Source: Mantis religiosa
Taxonomy: Eukaryota; Arthropoda; Insecta; Mantodea; Mantidae
Assembly (NCBI GenBank): GCA_030765055.1
Contig: CM060953.1
Location: 186,769,872-186,833,871, forward strand
Direction of reading: 5' to 3'
DNA: 64,000 nt
In this document: one piece after another, positions 44,118 to 55,350 of the stretch
Position numbering within the stretch: position 1 is the stretch's first letter
Layout: each line of letters opens with the position of its first letter
Position numbers and translations under genes: made by a program
Notes under the pieces: generated by a model
Seen by the model: only the letters and a program-made list of their open reading frames with translations
Told to the model about the DNA's origin: nothing
Databases searched by the model: none

Positions 44118-44904
44118 GTGAGTCATTACTACTCTGTATTTTATTTTTCATTTGTGCACCACCAATAATTTAACCCACCAGCCGCCACTTATTTCCTGGA
44201 CGCTTTTCCCGCCGCCTGGAGCACTAGCAGAGGTCGAATCAGGTCCATCATCATACAAAAGACATCAAAGCTTTGACAGCTTTGAGAAAAGACAAAATCT
44301 ATAAGACCGCACGGGTAAATCCACTCAGCGCATAGGTACCGGGCGCTCTGTCTACCGTCCGGGAGTACCCGGACGACTTGTTCTCGCTCATGGCTCATGG
44401 CCTAGATGTGTCCAACTAAATTGTATGCGCAGACAGACTTGTATTCTAAATTTATGTGGGTTGAATCTATCTTCTGCTCTTGAGGTCGTATCATGCCTAC
44501 AGTTACGATGCAATCTTCACAAAACAGAAGCTAGAGGTTGAGTGGCATTTGTATTTCCACATTCCTAAAATAACAAAGAAACAGAAGTAGTGAAATCAGC
44601 TGCAAGCTATTGAGGTATTGAAGGATAATGTCAACAAACTTGTCTTTCCTAAAATGTAAAATGTATCTAACGGAACAATGAAGAAGAGCTGAAATATTTC
44701 TTCCTTTAAGTATGTCCCAGTATTTTCTGTTGGTTTTAAAATAAACTTCTCTGTATTATTATATTGGCGAATGCGTAAGTCTGTCATGAGAAAGTAACAC
44801 GCGCCCAATGACATCTACTGGCTATCACGATGAGGAAGCACGTTGCCGTGAGAAATAAACGCGCGCTCAAGGTCAGCTGATAACAGGATGTGAGTCTATT
44901 ACTA
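44118..44904. other. No recognised gene
   Basis: No motif-bearing frame. The last ~130 bp (TGTCATGAGAAAGTAACACG onward) lead into the 145-bp array and could be the start of an LTR. Confidence 0.4.
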
Positions 44905-45650
44905 CGTAAAATACATCTCGCGAGTGCAATTCCAGAGGCTTCCAATTCCAGAAAGATCTACCGCACTTGGAAGAGATATAGAATCCGAGCAAGGCTGACA
45001 TCTGAGTACACATTACAGTGTGAACAGTGCGTACGTCAGCACTGAACTACGCAAAAGACATCTCGCGAGTGCAATTCCAGAGGCTTGCAATTCCAGAAAG
45101 ATCTACCACACCTGGAAGAGATATAGAATCCGAGCAAGGCTGACATCTGAGTACACATTACAGTGTGAACAGTGCGTACGTCAGCACTGAACTACGCAAA
45201 AGGCATCTCGCGAGTGCAATTCCAGAGGCTTGCAATTCCAGAAAGATCTACCACGCCTGGAAGAGATATAGAAGCCGAGCAAGGCTGACATCTGAGTACA
45301 CATTACAGTGTGAACAGTGCGTACGTCAGCACTGAACTACGCAAAAGGCATCTCGCGAGTGCAATTCCAGAGGCTTGCAATTCCAGAAAGATCTACCACA
45401 CCTGGAAGAGATATAGAATCCGAGCAAGGCTGACATCTGAGTACACATTACAGTGTGAACAGTGCGTACGTCAGCACTGAACTACGCAAAAGGCATCTCG
45501 CGAGTGCAATTCCAGAGGCTTGCAATTCCAGAAAGATCTACCACGCCTGGAAGAGATATAGAAGCCGATGCAAGGCTGATGTCTGAGTACACATTACAGT
45601 GAGAACAGTGCGTACGTCAGTATTGAGCTAACGCTTTCGGTGAATATAAA
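44905..45650. repeat. 145-bp tandem array (about 5 copies)
   Basis: The unit has TCTCGCGAGTGCAATTCCAG, AGGCTTGCAATTCCAGAAAG and ACAGTGTGAACAGTGCGTAC. Spacing is 145 bp (44916, 45061, 45206). Copies are nearly identical, so the array is young. A TATA-like GAATATAAAGAATTTTTTAG follows directly at about 45641, then CACTGACTTGAGTACCCGG. This order would suit enhancer repeats in the U3 part of an LTR, but no second LTR is seen. Confidence 0.9.
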
Positions 45651-45939
45651 GAATTTTTTAGCTATCTTTACTTTTGAATCCATTATCACAATGCACTGAC
45701 TTGAGTACCCGGCTGGAAGGTACTAGCGGCGACCTGTCGGAAGGTGGTGGTAACCAGGAACAGCTTGATTCAGCAGTGGAAGCTCGAAGCGCCACCCCCT
45801 TACGTAGCCGAGAATCTCTTTGCATGATCAAGTGATAAAAAAAATGAAGAACAACCTTCTAATTTGAGGAAAGTGCGGAGAAATTCAAACTTGCTTCTCT
45901 AATTCTACATTTCAATGTAGTCAGTTATGTTTCCGTATT

Positions 45940-46250
45940 GTGCCGTGGCGTAGTGGGATGGAGACTTATGCTGTGGTTCTGTACCACGGAATTCGAACGT
46001 GTTTGATCCTACACTTGGAGTATGCGGATTTTAGTTCGCGGGTATAGGACTGGGACCCATTCAGCATCATGAGGAATTTAATCCGAGTCACGTAAGTCCA
46101 CCTTTCGACTGGGGACACCGCGATATTGACCACATTTCCTTCCCATATCGCTTGGATGATCGCCCATCTCTACCTTGCATATGTGGGCGTGAGACCGGCA
46201 GTCGGGTTGGCAGGCTCTGGCCCCATATGGGCTGCTCGCCTCGTAAAGTA
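45940..46250 (+). mobile_element. Possible tRNA-related SINE, second family
   Basis: GTGCCGTGGCGTAGTGGGAT resembles a box A region, and GAATTCGAACGTG a weak box B. The rest (CACGTAAGTCCACCTTTCGA to TGGGCTGCTCGCCTCGT) looks like a SINE body. No duplication or second copy is in the window. Confidence 0.35.
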
Positions 46251-47413
46251 TGACATTTTTTCTATTACGAAAATTTGATCCAGAGACTGTTCACAGAAAA
46301 TTGAAGGTATGTACGCAGCATGCTTTTTAAGTCAGTACCGTTTTGCGATTCCGCCGCCGCAGCGCTACGGTCGGTGTTCCGCGCATGCGCGCTGGTTACC
46401 TACATCTCTTGTCTACGCACTGACGCCATTACAGTCTGATTCCTGGTGTGGGTTCTTTTCTGTTCGTTGTCCTTTTGAGTGCTTGGTTAGGGATGGAGTA
46501 TGAAGGGTTTGACGGTGAGATGGAAAGGTTGGTGTTTTGTCTAATTGTCGGTGAGCTGGGATCTCTTTCTCAGGGTTCGGTTATGAAAAGTCGTGCTGAC
46601 CGTCTCTCAATTCCCTTATTTTTTTTTTTTAACCTGGCTCTCTTAACTCTCTTGCTAACACTTTCGTTGTCTTCCTAATTTTCCTTTCCCCTTTACGATG
46701 TTTTTACGTTGCTTTGCGAACTCCCTGTTATTCTCTATATTTGCACTGTCTTCAAGACCATAACTCTAATTCGGACTGCAACATCGGATCCTACTTCTCT
46801 CCCAATAACACGTCTTCTTCCCGTCGTATTAAGTACCAGAGTGCTCTCGTTCCCCCGTCGTATTCCCAGCTTCTATTCTAGCTTTTCTCGCCTATCACCG
46901 CCCATTTTCTATTCCTTTACTATTTTACGCCTATCATGTGGTTTACTCTACATTTTATTGGCAGGGTTTGTTTCTTTAATTTTCTCTTATTGGTCACCTC
47001 CGTCTGTCTTTCCTATGCAGCAGTAATATTTTCCACCCCTTTAGGTTGTATGACCTCTCAGCGTCATAACGGTATTATATCATGCTTGGCTGAATTTCCC
47101 TTAAGCTTCGTATACCTTACTGGCGTCTTAATGTCGGGGTAACCTTCGACGGTTTTTGTTCCATTGTTATTATTTCCTGCCTCGTGTCTGTGCTCAGAAG
47201 CAACTCCTGTCCGATTTTTCCTTCATTTACACTATATTGCTATTTCGAATATTCTTTTTAACTTTATTTCTAATATAATTTATTCCCTTTTTATTCCCAT
47301 TATGCTTATTTATGATCTCTACTGTTGTATTCATTTCTAGTTATCTTTTTCCTCTTGGAACCTGAGGTTTCTGCTTCATTCCTCATTGTATACGTTGGTT
47401 ACTGAGTGTTTAA
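46251..47413. other. Pyrimidine-rich region without recognised genes
   Basis: T- and C-rich on the plus strand from about 46600 to 47350. Plus-strand frames are hydrophobic because of base composition, not because of a recognisable membrane protein. It may be the 5' flank of the mariner. Confidence 0.4.
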
Positions 47414-48467
47414 GATGCCTCCGACAATCGTGAGTCACGCTGATTGTGAAGTACGGGCTGTTATACAATTTTCTTAGTGCTACTGGCGTAAATCCGATCG
47501 ATATTCATCGTGAGATCTGTGAAGTTCACGGACAAAACATTATCAGTGATGGAATAGTAAGGAAATGGGTGAGAGAATTTAAAGATGGCCGCACAAATGT
47601 GCATGATGAAGAATGGAGTGGGCGCCCTTAGGTCGTTACTGAAGATTTGGTGCAGAAAGTGGACGAAAGGTGAGAGAAAACAGACGCTTTACAATTTCAT
47701 CATTGTGCGACTATTTTCCTCAATATTCTCGTAGTATTTTGTATCGCATTGTGACCGAGAACTTGAAGTACCGGAAATTGTGTTCACGTTGGGTTCCGAA
47801 AATGTTGACGGATTTGCACAAAACCCAATGTTTAGGCAGTGCATTGACTTTCCTTGAGCGCTACCACAATGAAGGTGAGGATTTTTAGACCAAATTGTTA
47901 CTGGTGACGAAACATGGGTGTCTTACGTCACACCAGAATCGAAACAACAATCCATTGAATGACGACATTCATTATCACCCATAAAAGTGAAGTTTAAGCA
48001 AACAATTTCTGTCCGGAAAATCACATGCACAGTTTTTTTTTTTGGGACAGAAAAGGTGCATTGCTAGTGGAGTTTCTGCCTCGTAATGAGACAATCAATT
48101 CAGCGTCTTATTGTGAGACATTGAACAATCTGCACCGTGCAGTCCAGAACAAAGAACGTGGCAAGTTGAGTAAGGGTATCGTTTTGCTGCATGACAATGC
48201 ACACCCACATGTGGCTAGTTGGAGCAAAGATCTCATCAAATCTTTTCAATGGGAAACTCCATACAGCCCTGATCTGGCGCCCAGCGACTACCATTTGTTC
48301 CTGCACTTGAAGAAACATCTGGGCGGTCAGCATCTTCAAGACGATAACGAAGTCAAAACAGTTGTGATACAGTGGTTAACACGTCAGGCGGCAGAATTTT
48401 ATGAGGAGGTATTCAAAAACTGGTGCCACGTTATGACAAGTGCCTCAATATTCACGGAAATTATGTA
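47414..48467 (+). pseudogene. Mariner-like transposase, nearly complete
   Basis: It starts MPPTIVSHADCEVRAVIQF, then (after a frameshift) SATGVNPIDIHREICEVHG and VRKWVREFKDGRTNVHDEEW with SGRP. The second helix-turn-helix follows (RRFTISSLCDYFPQYSRSIL), then VTGDETWVSYVTPESKQQS with the first Asp, LLHDNAHPHVA with the second, and YSPDLAPSDYHLF with the third. The second and third Asp are 30 residues apart instead of the family's 34: four residues before PYSPD are missing, an in-frame 12-nt deletion. There are at least two frameshifts and two stops. The 3' terminal repeat may end near 48560; the 5' repeat was not found. Confidence 0.85.
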
Positions 48468-48560
48468 GAAAAGTAGATTAAGGTACAGGCTTTCATGTAA
48501 AAATAAAATTATTGTGATATCTATGCACGTCTTTTTTAATTCCAAAACGGTACTGACTTA

Positions 48561-49811
48561 AAACTATGCCTCCGATTTCATTCACATAAAAATTTTGGTA
48601 TTGTAAAACTTCGAAAAATATTCCATATAAAAGTTAGCTTGGTATACCTGACATTAATAGTCGTTGATTTTAAGTTTGGTAATAAAGCGACTATTAGTTT
48701 TAAGTTAATAATATTCACAGATAAACACACAGAGCTTTTTTCTAAAACTGGTTCTTCTTGGTTTCCGGTGTCTGAGAACAAAATTAAGATGAAATATCGA
48801 TATGAATTTTTTGGGAAGATCACTGTACTTTTTGGGGCGTATTATATATGTGGTAAAAGAGAGTAATAAATAAAAATAACGCTGGGTAAAGGTTCCCATG
48901 AGCAACAGATAATTGTGTGGAAAGGTCCTGGTGGGGCTCATAGATCAAGAGTTACCGTGGTGGAGGAGGACTTCGCTACTCGGGGAAACAATACAGGAGC
49001 GTCTGAGTGGTAGTGGAGGTCTAGAGGATGTCACCTGTTGGCAGGCAACCTGTTGGGACTGCGTCATATATCACGCAAACTGGAACGACAATATCTTTTC
49101 TTACCATACCCAACTTTCTGTCCTCCCCTCATCTTCCAATTCCTCCCAAACGTAATAAAATTCTACAACTTCAACCTTATTACCATATTTATACATAATC
49201 TGTTACGTTTTATACATGGAATAGTCCTAATAAATCACTTTAAAAGTAAAGAGTTCCATTAGATTAGTTCCTAACCTCTTGTACGATTATCTACAATCAA
49301 AAAGCAATACGACGTAAGTTGGCAACGCAGCAAAATATGTAAGTATAAACAAATAAGTAGACACCTTAAATAGTTCGTCTCCATTTATTGTTTGGTACAT
49401 CATTTCTATATAATTTCTAAGATAATACTCATAACTAGGTAATAAATGAAGGAAATAAATTAAAAATAAAACAAAGATAATATAAAATTAAGTTAAGAAA
49501 TGATTACGTATAAGTAGCCTTCCTAACCTTAAAACTGGTCACTGCCTGCTGTAAACAAGAAATGTTGAAACAGTTGAGAAACAGCTACCACCAACATCAC
49601 CGTCATCAGTTATTTACGTAAATTATTTAACTTCCAAGTTACTACATTTCTAAAATTAATTACATCTATAAGATTTGCACCAAATGCAATAACCACGAAA
49701 TATAGTAGCAAGTTCAAACATCAGAGAAAAACGAATAAAAGGGAAGAAAATAGTGGTAGATAATAAATGACATCAGCATTCGCTGACCGACTAGTGTAAA
49801 CAGGAAAACTC
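48561..49811. other. AT-rich region without recognised genes
   Basis: Short frames on both strands overlap each other and have no motif. No repeats or element ends were recognised before the Harbinger end at 49812. Confidence 0.5.
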
Positions 49812-49975
49812 ATGGCCGTGTACACCTACCTCGATGAAGATTTTACCGCGATAAAATACTGACTTTACTGCGATTAGCGGTCATTTGTGGTGCATCGACG
49901 ATGATAAACTTCATCCAGGTTTTCATTGCCGTTTAACTCTGACCGGCCGTCGATTATCTTGACTTTCAATGGTAA

Positions 49976-51665
49976 AATGGCGGCTTATGATTTGGAACGC
50001 AACAATTTCGAGGACGAGATGTTTATGTATGTATGTATTTATTCACTGCAATTGGGTACTACCCGGTGGCAGAGTTAAGAATACAGATCAAATTACAAAT
50101 ACTAGATTTACAAAAATAACACAATAAACAATACAAACATGATATTATTTTACTTTAGTCACTTAAAACATATCTATTTAATTCTCTGTTTACATATTAT
50201 ATACCATTATAATTTAAAAGTTAAACTATAAACTATCTAGATTTTTTCTAAATTTCTTCATCGACAGGGGACAGCCCTGAAAGACTGCTACAGGCAATTC
50301 ATTCCATTCTTCAATGGTTCTATTAACAAAAGAAAATTTTCCTACGTCGGTTCTGTATCTTCTACCCTTAATTTTATACCTATGATCGTTTCGTCCATAA
50401 TAATCCGGATTATCTAACCTTACACTAACGTCCACCCACGCCTTTACACCAGCATTAGCTTTGAATAATGCTACCAACCTATGTTTTTTACGCCTAATTC
50501 TTAATTCCTCCCATTTAGTCTCATCTCCTTTTATAGGCCCAAAATACTTGCCTCTTTTTATGAATTTTATTGCCCTCTTCTGTATTTTTTCTAATGGATC
50601 GATTTGGTTAGCTCTATACGGGTCCCAGCATGCTACTCCATATTCCATAACCGGCCGCACTAAGGCCTTGTAGGCAATTTCCCTGGACCTAGCGCTCCCC
50701 TTTTTCAATATTCTCATTACGAAATGTAATGCCTTCCACGCATTCCTAGATGTGGAATTTACTTGTTCGTCCCATCCAGCATTACTTGCCAGGTACACTC
50801 CCAAGTATTTGCAGCTGTCCACCTGTGGAATTTGCACCCCTCCCATGTGATAGTTAACAATAGTTATGCAACACTATCACGGGGGTGACAATAATCGCAT
50901 GCCTTTTACAATGGGTAGAGGAAATCCTTTTGAAGATATGAATGATAGGAGATTTCAGGAAGGATTCAGATCACCCAGGGAAGTAGTATGGTGGTTAGTG
51001 GACAAATTGTGTGATAGGTTAGAATTCCAAACAAACAAAAATAATCCGATATCACCTATGGAACGAGTATTAACGACGTTAAGATTTTATGCAACAGGTA
51101 CATATAATATACTAATCGGTGACGTGTTAAGTACTCATCGAACCACGGCGTTGTGTATTATAAACAGTGTATCCTGAGCAATAGCCAAGCTGGACGTGAT
51201 TATATACAATTTCTGGCAAGTAATGCTGATGTAAGGGCTGTCATTGATAACTTTAGTGCAATTAGTTGCTTTCCAGGAGTACTTGGAGTCGTAGATTGCA
51301 ATCACATAAGGACTCAATCGCCTGGAGGTAAAAATGGCGAGGATTATAGAAACAGAATAGGTTATTTTTCACTCAGTTGTCATACTGTGAGTGATCATAA
51401 TTTACTTATTAGAGATATTGTTGCAAGGTGGCCAGGCTCGGTGCATGATAGTCCTATATTTAGAAACTGCAAGGTTTGAAAATTGAGAAATGTCTCATGG
51501 ATATTTACTAGGAGATAGTGGCTATGGTTGCAGGCCATAAACACCCCGATTATAAACCCACAAACTGCTGCTAGCAAGTTTTAATAGTGTACATATAAGA
51601 ACCAGAAACACTGTGGAGAGGCAGTATGGAGTTTGGAAAAGGAGGTTTCCAGTACTGTCAGGGTT
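49976..51665 (+). pseudogene. Harbinger element 1 transposase (HARBI1-like), split by a LINE
   Basis: The start at about 49979 gives MAAYDLERNNFEDEMF. The LINE follows, then the gene resumes with MGRGNPFEDMNDRRFQEGF, RSPREVVWWLVDKLCDRLEF and LTTLRFYATGTYNILIGDVL. A frameshift near 51150 leads to FPGVLGVVDCNHIRTQSPGG, which has the first catalytic Asp, YRNRIGYFSLSCHTVSDHNL with the second Asp, and RWPGSVHDSPIF. After a stop, YLLGDSGYGCRP and TRNTVERQYGVWKRRFPVL (third acidic residue) complete the DDE core. HARBI1-type enzymes cut at 3-bp targets together with a Myb-like partner. Confidence 0.82.
50030..50855 (-). mobile_element. CR1-like LINE 3' fragment
   Basis: 5'-truncated at about 50855. 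The minus-strand frame 50846-50226 is open for 206 codons: GGVQIPQVDSCKYLGVYLAS, HFVMRILKKGSARSREIAYK, ALVRPVMEYGVACWDPY and LEKIQKRAIKFI, then a C-terminal end with NRTIEEWNELP. This is the thumb and C-terminus typical of CR1/L2-type endonuclease-reverse transcriptases. The element ends in ATACATACATACATAAAC-type repeats, the microsatellite tail of that group, not poly-A. The open frame suggests a fairly young copy. Confidence 0.82.
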
Positions 51666-52479
51666 AAATTACGAATCGTCTTGGTTTTCGTTTCCATTAA
51701 GTTGATACTCTATGGCCCGGTTGCATAAAAGATAATCCAAGTTCAAGCATATGAAAATAATCTTCAGTCAAGCTGAACTTAGAATTTTGGTTGTATAAAC
51801 ATTTATCTAAGTTCATGACATATTGACCTAAGATCAAATCTAACTGGTGAATTTTCTCCAGTTAATTTGATTGAACTTAGACCAGCAGAAATGCAGATTT
51901 TACACAAGAGTTTCTGAGAAGAAATAAGTAGTGCAGCTTTAAATAAATAGTAAATAAAGCATTTTTGTGGTTACTTGCATAAATAATCAGCCTATTTATT
52001 TCACAAATGTATGTTAAAGATGCATTGTTAGTGTTCATAACCTATACATTTTTATTATTTTCAGAATTCAGATTACTCTGATATCTCTGATGATTAGAAT
52101 TTTTAATTTGAAAGGTCTCCTCGTGTTTTCCAACATAGAGGAAATCCCATCTCAGAATTAAATGACAGAAAATTCAAAATGAGATTTCGACTATCAAAGC
52201 ATGTAGTTGAAGAGCTGGAGCATAGGCTTGGTACCGAAATTAAGGTTTGCCAGAAGTAAAGAATCATGATGGATGTCAAAGGAATGTTGGTTCTTTGTTA
52301 CGACAAGGGCAAGGCCAGTTGAGTTGGGGGAAAGTGTTATAACAAAGCAATGTTAGAAGCAGTGTCCTTAGAAGATTTCTAAAGTGACTCACTGACTAGT
52401 ATGAATAGGGAATTCTTTAGATCATTTACAATGGCGACAAAACAGCCACAGAGGGATTTTGGTTGAAAAGGAGTTTTGA

Positions 52480-53375
52480 GAGTGAAAGTTATATATACAC
52501 ACGCGCAGCTGTGGTCAGGAAAGAGTCTTCGGCTTGAAGCCGATGAGAAGGGTCTTCGGCGTGAGGGCGATTAAGGCAGTCCTCGGGTTTTGTCTGGAAT
52601 ATTTGTCAGTTCTTATATATGAGGAACGACCCCGTAGGGGAAGGGATCCGGCCCTTTTAGCTGCCAAAGTGCGGGCGCTACGGACCCCTAGCACTCGTGG
52701 TACCTCTGACGTTACTAGAGGAACCTCGGGCCGAACATGACGAGCCCCTCCCGAATGGGAGCTGTTCGGATTGGGTTGGACTAGAGGGGGCAGTTGGTTC
52801 CCGTCACCCACGGGCAATTGGGTACCTCTGGCCAGGCTAACATTGGCCGCCCGGAGGGGTTAGAGGGTTGCCTCATAAGTCCCGGGGACTAGCCTGCAGA
52901 GCTAGTAGCTGGTGAGCTTAGACACTGGTGGCCCTACCAAGGTTTTTTGGTAGCTGGTTCATTAAGGACCGGCGCGTAAGTGGCGTATCCACTTCCGTCC
53001 CGTATGCCGTGTGCAGGCGGGGGGGGGCAGTCTATATTTTGAAAGGTGCTGTCCTATGGTAAATAATAGAGAGGGCCCGGGTTCAGGTCCTACGGGGCCG
53101 GGACTAATGGGAGTAGACCCTATGGAGTAATATGAGGAACGAATAAATTTATCGAGTATACAACATTCTGCATTCAGTAACTCTAAACCGAGATTGGTAA
53201 CCCTTGGTCGGCAACTTTCATTTCGATGTTTTAAAAGAAGAAGCTGTAAATAAATAATTTGAAGACGGGCATTCCAGTGTTATTAAAATCTCCTTCTCAC
53301 ACCCATCCACGCATACCCTGAGAGAAACCTCATTGCTCGCCGACTTATTTGCACGCCAGTATATTTGTATCAAAT
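52480..53375 (+). mobile_element. Possible Gypsy LTR plus primer-binding site, carrying the retroposon
   Basis: TATATATACACACGC (about 52490) could be a promoter, AATAAATTT (53141) a poly-A signal, and TTGGCGCCGCAACGTAG (53376) resembles an insect Gypsy primer-binding site (TGGCGCC). The retroposon copy 4 splits it in the middle. LTR ends and duplication are not firmly located. Confidence 0.35.
52630..53129 (-). mobile_element. ~530-bp retroposon, copy 4
   Basis: Reverse orientation of the other three copies. It starts CCCCGTAGGGGAAGGGATCC (plus strand) and ends GGACTAATGGGAGTAGACCC. It has a perfect 13-bp duplication ATATGAGGAACGA at 52617-52629 and 53130-53142. The internal G-run matches the C-run of the other copies. 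No A-tail. Confidence 0.88.
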
Positions 53376-54309
53376 TGGCGCCGCAACGTAGCACTCTTTG
53401 TTCGACATAAACATTTTTGCTTCAGGCTATATGCACAATTAAGAACACAAACCCTCAGGAAATACGCACTCAACCCAATACTTATGATCCTTTTCACATT
53501 ACGGTTCTATGCAACTGAAATCTTCCAAATGGTAATTAGTAATATATTTAATATAAATAAAGGGGCGTTTAGAACAATACATAAAGTTAAAAGGAAGATT
53601 GCAGCTTTAAGATCTCATTTCATCAGGATGCCTATGGAAAAGGGTAAAATAAGAAGGGTTATGTGAGATTTAAAGTTAGCTGAACGCATCTTCTCTTGTT
53701 TGAACTTCCATATTTTGTTTATGTTTTCCAAATCAAGCAATGTACACAGACGAAAATAAAAGAGATGTACATTGGGCATGTAATGGAAATAAAGTAAGCC
53801 AAATAATTAACTTTTGATAAATGTTTCAATATGGAGTAAATCCTTATACTGTTTATTTAAAATAACATTATTTCTAGGACAAATAATCATAAAACGGAAG
53901 ACTTATTTAGTTTTTGTTATGTCTAGATTGGCTGCTCTGTGCACTTGAATTTAACAGTGTCGAATAATCCCGATAATTCTCGAATCCTTTCGATACAACA
54001 CGAAAGTTACAACATGTTTGGCGATGTTGTCGCGTTTGTTTTGGTAATCTCGGATCAGTACTGAACGGCGTTCATCTGATCTAAGATCAGCATTTTGCAA
54101 CCCACGCGAGTTCGTAAACTTAGTTCAATTTGAATCTTTGATTATAAATGAACTGCAGTTAGGGATTTTTATGCAACCGGGCCTATATATGCTACGGCTG
54201 TTTATACACGTGTTTCTGCCTCGACAAATGCTAAGCGAAAAAACAAAGGACAAATGACGAACACACAGTTACATTTGAAACGGCAGCGAGTGTCTGCCAG
54301 ATAATCACA

Positions 54310-54560
54310 GCCCGCCTCGGTAGCGTGGTGGTAGAGTGTCTGCCTCACGTTCAAGAGGTCCCGAGTTCAAACCTCGGTTAGGGTGAGTTACCTTGATAAG
54401 GTTTTTTCCGGGGTTTTCCCTTATCCTGTTAGACGAATGTCAGGTAACTCTAAGCTCCATGGACCCCGGACTCATTTGAACATCATTTCATCCATTTCAT
54501 TCATCGTCCGATATGACATAACGTTGGAGGACGTAAATTAAAAAAAAAAAAAAAAAAAAA
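54310..54560 (+). mobile_element. Full-length tRNA-derived SINE (source family of the 108-bp arrays)
   Basis: It starts GCCCGCCTCGGTAGCGTGGT (box A region), then GAGTTCAAACCTCGG (box B), a linker AAGGTTTTTTCCGGGG, the ~110-bp tail, and a poly-A of about 20. A 14-bp duplication AGATAATCACAGCC flanks it (54299-54312 and 54560-54573), so this is a recent LINE-mediated insertion. The tail, from GGTTTTCCCTTATCC to ACGTTGGAGG, is the sequence found tandemly repeated at 25170-29325 and 57540-59170, reverse-complemented. Polymerase III would transcribe it from the internal promoter. Confidence 0.93.
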
Positions 54561-54692
54561 GATAATCACAGCCACCTAAACAGCGATTAGTAATGGTGCA
54601 CCAGGATATAAGCTTTACCGCGATCAACTTTTAACTGTGTTTAGGTAAACGTCTCTTGAGGGTTTGTTTAACCAGGTTGGTGCACACGGCTG

Positions 54693-55350
54693 TCAACCTC
54701 AGAGTGACGGTGAACCCCTTAAGATGCTTATGTAAACTTACCGCTTAGTTAAAACCTTAATAATGATGTTGTAGATTGAATTACGATTCTTATAAGAAAA
54801 CTAGCTGACCCGTTGAACTTCGTACCGCCAATAAAAGTTGTCTGAACTTAACTATATAAATAAAACATTCAGATTAGCGCAATTGGGGTGAAGTGTAAAT
54901 AAAACAGTTACAATTAAGTTAATCAATTTAAAGCTTTCTAATAAACAATAATTTGTGCGTAAATATATAAAGATGATGTTTTTCCAACGAGCGAACGCGC
55001 GACGTATATTTGTATATGAGAGAAACAGGAAAACTCCAAGTTGATTCCACAAACTTCCAAGGACTGCCCTTACGATTTATTAATGGTTATCGTAAAGGCC
55101 AAACGCAAGCAAATTGCACACGCTTAAAATCAAAACGCAACTCCATTGGTATCATCGGAATCACAAAGGAATTCAATTAATTTTGTGTCAACTCCATTCT
55201 CATTCAAGAATTCATAAACAAATAATAAAGAAGATATCCAAGTGTGGTCAAGTAAGAGAGTAATGTATTTAACATAACCGTAAAAACCCCATACCTTTAG
55301 CTCAAATAGTTCTCCTAATACAAATAAATCAAGTAGATACGATTATATTG
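54693..55350. other. No recognised gene
   Basis: AT-rich DNA. The phrase CTAGCTGACCCGTTGAACTTCG at about 54801 may be an element edge, but no second copy is present. Confidence 0.4.

Larger units (their letters stand above)
52090..53645 (+). pseudogene. Harbinger element 2 transposase N-terminus, split
   Basis: Part one (about 52090-52260): FERSPRVFQHRGNPISELND, RKFKMRFRLSKHVVEELEHR and LGTEIK. Part two (about 53455-53645): ALNPILMILFTLRFYATEIF, QMVISNIFNINKGAFRTIHK and FIRMP. Together they are the first ~110 residues of a HARBI1-like transposase, in the right order. The 1.2 kb between them is foreign sequence. The nuclease domain is absent. Confidence 0.72.
51714..54183 (+). mobile_element. 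PIF/Harbinger element 2
   Basis: Bounded by GGCCCGGTTGCATAAA and its inverted partner TTTTTATGCAACCGGGCC, with the 3-bp target duplication TAT on both sides (51711-51713 and 54184-54186). A 3-bp duplication is the hallmark of this superfamily. The subterminal regions also show inverted similarity (AACTTAG and TGAACTTA motifs). Only N-terminal transposase pieces remain, separated by an LTR-like insertion and the retroposon. Confidence 0.8.
49812..54692 (+). mobile_element. PIF/Harbinger element 1, host of nested insertions
   Basis: The left end has GGCCGTGTACACCTACC. The right end, reverse-complemented, has AGCCGTGTGCACCAACC: imperfect inverted ends about 4.9 kb apart. Inside are transposase pieces plus three insertions: a CR1-like LINE (50030-50855), Harbinger element 2 (51714-54183) and a SINE (54310-54560). 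Subtracting them leaves roughly 1.3-1.4 kb. The three-base duplication of this element could not be assigned with confidence. Confidence 0.55.

Noticed and set aside
46448..47142. Hydrophobic plus-strand frames as membrane proteins
   Set aside because: Explained by T-rich base composition; no start context, homology or splice signals.
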